A stretch of 12,600 bases of DNA from Haplosporangium gracile. Taxonomy: Eukaryota; Mortierellomycota; Mortierellomycetes; Mortierellales; Mortierellaceae. Positions 8,686-12,600 of this stretch are shown here, in pieces; positions within the stretch are counted from its first letter, which is position 1, and each line of letters starts with the position of its first letter. Below the pieces are notes generated by a model, which did not search any database, was not told the DNA's origin, and was given only the letters and a program-made list of their open reading frames with translations. The stretch is from positions 1 through 12,600 of the forward strand of contig JAAAUF010001088.1 of NCBI GenBank assembly GCA_015499985.1, in the 5' to 3' direction. A program made the translations under genes and the position numbers.

Positions 8686-8756
8686 AGAGGAGTGGAGAGA
8701 GGGGAGGAGAGCGAAAGGAAGAGTGAGAGGGAAAAGTGAAGAGTGAGGGGAGGGAA
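8686..8756 (+). repeat. Near-homopurine tract within a pyrimidine-rich region
   Basis: About 70 bases are almost all A/G on the + strand, with only about six pyrimidines, while the flanks on both sides are strongly C/T-rich. Such strand switches mark nucleosome-poor or triplex-capable DNA and can mark divergent promoters. No gene is seen reading left from here. Confidence 0.65.
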
Positions 8757-8889
8757 CCCTCCGATTTGCATAATGCACCGAACAGAACGATGTATGATGG
8801 AGATTCAATGGTTGGGAGATGCGTGTTTCATCGTCCCCAACTGGTACATGGCATGGGCATGGCTAAAGTGCGATCTAGATGTAGTTATT

Positions 8890-10076
8890 TATTTTCCTTC
8901 TCTATCCTCTGTCCTCTCTGTTAATTTCATTTTTCCTTACATGTCTTCATCGTTCTCCTACTCTTCGTGTTTCCTTTTTCCTGTTTCTCCCCTCTGCCTT
9001 CCCCCCCTCTTCTTTCTTTTGTCTCTCACCACGGATCGCATTGCATCGCATATTAAAAAAAAACTTCAAACACATACAGACTCATACATCGCATCTCAAT
9101 TAGAAAAAAAAGGGACCGTCATTCATCTATATTTTCTACATCCAGACACAAAAACATACCTCATGCTTACCCATTTTCGTATCTTGCATATGCTTCTTCC
9201 CTTTATTTGTCCATTTCTCTTTCTATTTTGTCTCTTTTGCATCTCGTCGTCTTCTTTTGTTTGTTCCCTGCGAGTCACCATCATCACAAAAAAACGAACA
9301 TCGATAACCAACCAATCAGACAACCAAACAACCAAACAACAAACCCCCTTCTTTTTCATTTTCGCCTACTGTGCCCATTTGACCCTTTCTATTCCCATCC
9401 CATTCCGTCCTGCCTTCATTTTTTTTCTTGAGCCCTTCTCCTTCTCCGTTCATCCATCCGCCTGTCCCTTCCTTCTTTCCATCGGTCGGACGGCGCGTTT
9501 TCTTCTTTTTCTCTCGTTCTACCCTCCTCCTTTTTCGCTCTCTCTTCTCTGTTGATTTTTTTCACTTCCATCTAGGCTTTGCTAACGCTTTCATACTCTA
9601 CTCTCTTCCTCCTCCACCACCACTACCAAGGGAACAAAACTAGTAACAACAAAAAACAAAAAACAATAACTATAGAAAAACGATCAACTGTTTAGTTTTC
9701 CTCTTTCCCAAAAGCTAGTTAACAAGTCCCTGGCATTCTTTTTTTTTCCTTTTATTATTTTTATTACTAGACTTTTTCCGACAAGTTGGTTCACATAAAT
9801 AGAGCAACCTTCATTCTTCGATTTTCCTTCCTTTTTTTTTTCTTCATAATTCATTTGAATTTTCATTCCTCACTTCCTTCTCAACGCTACATCCAGCTCT
9901 TCCATTGCCTCTCCCTCTCCCTCTCCTGTCATTCCTCTTCATTATTGTACACAAACACACACTCATTTTCTTACATTTTTTTTTATCTTTCACGTAATTA
10001 ATCTATCTATTCTACTACACCTTTTCCTCTTCTACTTTTACTTCCCCCGTTCACGCATAAGAAACAGACCTACAAG

Positions 10077-10088
<12 letters not shown>
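8890..10088 (+). promoter_or_regulatory. Long pyrimidine-rich upstream region of the Myb gene
   Basis: About 1.2 kb is dominated by T and C, with CT blocks throughout and A-rich islands at about 9285-9345 (AACCAAAC-type repeats) and 9640-9675. The composition matches the shorter leader before the GH9 gene, so this is probably core promoter plus a long 5' untranslated leader. The 270-residue open frame at 8743-9555 is a Phe/Leu/Ser/Pro translation of this composition, not a gene. Upstream ATGs are present; whether they are transcribed depends on the unknown start site. Confidence 0.45.
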
Positions 10089-10127
<39 letters not shown>

Positions 10128-10142
10128 ACACACACACACACA
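10089..10142 (+). repeat. Compound microsatellite (CT)13 TT (CT)5 (CA)8
   Basis: The run is CT 10089-10114, TT, CT 10117-10126 and CA 10127-10142. It ends 30 nt before the Myb start codon and so almost certainly lies in the 5' leader or core promoter. Length changes here could alter promoter structure or leader length without touching the protein. Confidence 0.95.
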
Positions 10143-10172
10143 TACCCACCACATCCATTTAAGTCACACAAA

Positions 10173-12536
10173 ATGAAGTCCCCAGCACAGTTACCTCCCC
10201 TGAACACAAGATACCTCACCATGGAGCAGTCGATGGAAAGAATGAGCTTTTCATCTCCTAGTTCTGCGGGTTCTCCCGGCTCTAACTACTCCTTCCCTGC
10301 TCATCCTTCCATCTCGTATCCCGATATGAGCCGCCAACATCCTTCTCATAACCAGTCTCAGCATCATCACCAACAACATCAACAGCAGTATCAATATCCA
10401 CAGCAACCGCAACAGCCATACCACAGTCACCCTCACCAGATTCGCTATAGCGGTAACGGTGGTCCCGGACATAACCATGAGCAAGAAATTGCTGCTTATT
10501 CCAACAAGCCCTGGCATCGACAAGAGGTATGTTCACGGCTTGCTTGCTTGCTTCTTATTCCATCTTCGGAATATGGTACCCGCGATGAAGCTCTAACTAG
10601 GATGACAAAAAGCAATAAGTTAAGAAGGTTTACTTACTGAAAAAAAATAATCGATGCTTCTTCCGTATGCTATTTTCCGATGGCAATAGGACCACTTATT
10701 GAACGAGGCGGTAAATACGTATGGGACAAAGTCGTGGCAGACGGTGTCGGATTATGCATTCCCAGACGGGTCACGCGATAGGAACGAGTGTATGCATCGG
10801 TGGCGGATTCTTTCATCTACTCGGCCTCGTCAAGTCAAGGGACCCTGGACCGATGAGGTAAAGACAAACACATTACATTGAAAGTTATATTGATAGACAC
10901 TTTACAACAGGCGCTAACATACGCTTCTTAATGTGTCTGTGTGTGTCTGGACATAGGAGGATACGAAGTTGAGTGAGCTTGTGAAGGAGTATGGACCCGA
11001 AAAGTGGGTATTTATTGCATCCAAGATCGGATCGCGCACGGGCAAGCAGTGCAGAGAGCGGTGGCACAATCACCTCGACCCCAACAGTATGTGTCACATT
11101 TCGTTGATCAATGTGTCACAAGTCCATCAACCCTATGATTAAAACTGTGACCTCCCCTCCCCATTCCCCTCTTTTTTTTTTCAAATCATTGACAAAAACT
11201 TTTTCGTTTCATATTTTATCAATCAAAAACAGTCAACAAGGCACCGTTCACGCACGAGGAAGACATGCAGATCCTGGAACTGTACAGTCGCATGGGCTCT
11301 AAGTGGGCCGAGATGGCAAAACATATGCCCGGTCGACCTGACAACGCGATCAAGAACCATTTCAACACCACGATGCAGCGCAAGAAGCGGAGGATGTCCA
11401 TGCCTTCGATCATGATGCAAGAACATCACTTGCAACAGCAGATGCAGAGTCCTCCTTTGGCACAGCAGCGACTCTATCTTCGCAACAGTATCAGTGGGCC
11501 CAGTAGTGGTAATGGGTCTGAACGCGTGCCTTCGGGCGCAACTTCGCCATTGGCTCATCCTTCCGGTGGTATGCAAATGCCGGCACGTTTCTTGCCCTAC
11601 GAGAGACGTCTTTCGTTACCATCGCACAACGTCATGGCTCCTTGTCCTCCTCCACCATCAACTACCTCCTATCCTTCTCCATCAGGAGGAGGCACAGGTA
11701 TGGTGCGATCCAGCAGCGCCCTCTCTCACCATCACTATCACCATCAGCGATTGCCTCTGTCACCTCCAAGAACCCCAGACATGCCACGTCCAAGAGGTCC
11801 CTGGTCTTCAACAGATTCTGAGGTTGCAACATCGTCTTCTGGACACTTTATGGCCCTTCCTGGAATCTCTGCCCCTGCCACTATTGCCGCTCCTCCTACA
11901 TCCATGAGACCTGTGCACCATCATCACTCACAGGGGGCTATGAGACCGCGGAGACCGTCTTACTTGGGTGTCCCATCCTCCGGAAGCATCAAATCCAACC
12001 AGAGTAACAGCAACAACAGTGGCCCCACAACGCCTCAAACCGACAGTCCTATGAGCGAATTTTTCTCAGGTCCACCACCACCTCAGTCATACGGCCGATC
12101 GCACAAGGAGTCTCATGGCGATGGTGATGTTCATTCTTTCGGAATCTCGCCTTCTCCACCCCATCACCATCATCACCGTTATGGTAGATCGTCATCTCCT
12201 CCACCTGTTGGACAGCCAGCCCTACTGTTGGGCACGCCGTTGACGAGTAGCAATGTGACGAAGCAGACCGCGGCGACGAGGCAAGAGAACAGCAGACCCT
12301 CGTTCTTGCATCACCGGTCGTGCTCGGCGTTGGATGAGCTGGCAAGACATGCTAGTAGCAGTCGTCGATCAAGTTGTACTGATGAATATGAGGAACAGGA
12401 TTGTGAGATGGACAATGAGGAGTATGAAGTTGACCAGGAGGAGGAAGAGGAGGATGTAGAAATGAGGTGGGAGAGAAGGAGGAGTACTGTGAACATCATG
12501 TCGATCCAGAACCTGGTCGGTCCCTCGTCCTCCTGA
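10173..12536 (+). CDS. Three-repeat (R1R2R3) Myb transcription factor (4 exons, 651 aa)
   Basis: Exons are 10173-10526, 10690-10857, 10957-11086 and 11233-12536, giving 651 codons plus TGA. The chosen ATG follows CACACAAA; M17 is a possible second start. Residues 1-110 are disordered, Ser/Pro- then Gln/His/Tyr-rich. Three Myb repeats follow. R1 has W114, W134 and W156 and is slightly longer than normal between its last two Trp. R2 has W171, W191 and W210 with [22 protein letters not shown]3 has F223, W242 and F261 with [12 protein letters not shown]2 and R3 match the DNA-reading helices of the c-Myb family that bind AAC-core sites. RKKRR at 267-271 is a likely nuclear signal. The tail is Pro/His/Ser-rich with five RRxS sites, an acidic run at 601-627 and a short hydrophobic end MSIQNLV. 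It should act in the nucleus as a sequence-specific regulator. Relationship to fungal developmental Mybs such as FlbD is possible through R2R3, but target genes cannot be inferred. Confidence 0.93.
10527..10689 (+). other. Myb intron 1 (163 nt), inside R1
   Basis: The donor is CAAGAG|GTATGT and the acceptor is GGCAATAG|GAC. It is phase 0 and joins KPWHRQE to DHLLNEAV, which restores helix 1 of the first Myb repeat. Retention would end the protein at TGA 10638-10640 after 155 residues, with no DNA-binding repeat. Confidence 0.93.
10858..10956 (+). other. Myb intron 2 (99 nt), inside R2, with a tandem acceptor
   Basis: The donor is GATGAG|GTAAAG and the acceptor is GGACATAG|GAGGAT. It is phase 0 and restores GPWTDEED. 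The acceptor reads TAGGAG, a NAGNAG arrangement, so splicing three bases later (at 10959) would drop one Glu of the Glu-Glu-Asp in helix 1 of R2. Confidence 0.93.
11087..11232 (+). other. Myb intron 3 (146 nt), between R2 and R3
   Basis: The donor is AACA|GTATGT and the acceptor is AAAAACAG|TCAAC after a T-rich tract. It is phase 1; the split codon makes Ile218 in DPNINKAPF, the linker between R2 and R3. Confidence 0.95.
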
Positions 12537-12600
12537 AAACTGAGAAGAAAATAGAAACATCTTACCATCGTCAGAAATAAATTTGTTTTACAAATGAAGA
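12537..12600 (+). terminator. Start of the 3' UTR with a poly(A) signal
   Basis: A perfect AATAAA at 12576-12581 lies 40 nt after the TGA and is followed by a T-rich TTTGTTTTA. This is the expected polyadenylation signal of the Myb transcript; cleavage would be near or just past the window end. Confidence 0.7.

Larger units (their letters stand above)
5841..8889. other. Gene-free left part of the 4.5 kb intergenic region
   Basis: The open frames here are short, without domains, and change strand and frame at random. I looked for tRNA-type TTCGA boxes, rRNA, inverted-repeat transposon ends and a reverse-transcriptase motif and saw none. Composition shifts along the way: mixed and AT-rich to about 7690, pyrimidine-rich 7700-8480, purine-rich about 8600-8757, then pyrimidine-rich again. 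The small repeats and palindromes are listed separately. A non-coding RNA gene cannot be excluded by eye. Confidence 0.6.

Noticed and set aside
8743..9555. 270-residue open frame with hydrophobic stretches resembling membrane segments
   Set aside because: The hydrophobicity comes from T/C-rich DNA (Phe, Leu, Ser, Pro codons). No conserved motif, and the frame ends within the same composition.
1..12600. CRISPR array, insertion sequence or other prokaryotic element
   Set aside because: No regularly spaced repeats, transposase or terminal inverted repeats, and both genes are spliced eukaryotic genes.

Overview
The window reads as fungal nuclear DNA. Two spliced protein genes lie on the + strand, with GT..AG introns of about 100-640 nt and long pyrimidine-rich leaders. 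A membrane-anchored family 9 glycoside hydrolase, introns mostly over 100 nt and a c-Myb-like repeat protein with a Gln/His-rich tail fit an early-diverging fungus. Mortierellomycota is my best guess, but that is inference from gene content and intron style and was not tested by any search.

Layout. Positions 1-369 hold the 3' end of a reading frame that enters from the left and is interrupted by one TAG. It may be the tail of a decayed retroelement-type gene. Positions 370-2486 are non-coding, with an A24 run and a pyrimidine-rich stretch that is probably the promoter/leader of the next gene. Positions 2487-5699 are a five-exon gene for a 672-residue GH9 endoglucanase-type enzyme: signal peptide, Pro/Thr-rich repeat linker, complete catalytic domain, one C-terminal transmembrane helix and a cytoplasmic tail. 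Positions 5700-10172 are a 4.5 kb gene-free region with strong strand asymmetry, several small palindromes and repeats, and a compound CT/CA microsatellite just before the next start codon. Positions 10173-12536 are a four-exon gene for a 651-residue nuclear protein with three Myb repeats, followed by an AATAAA signal.

The two genes show no sign of a shared pathway: one is a secretory-route cell-surface enzyme, the other a DNA-binding regulator. Their exon structures were built by hand. Each junction is supported by consensus splice sites and by a conserved domain motif that continues across it.

I found no tRNA, rRNA, CRISPR array, complete transposon or obvious new multi-gene system. The points most worth a second look are the interrupted frame at the left edge, the near-duplicate intron positions in Myb repeats 1 and 2 with a tandem NAGNAG acceptor, the 72-nt coding repeat in the GH9 linker, and the very long, compositionally skewed upstream region of the Myb gene.
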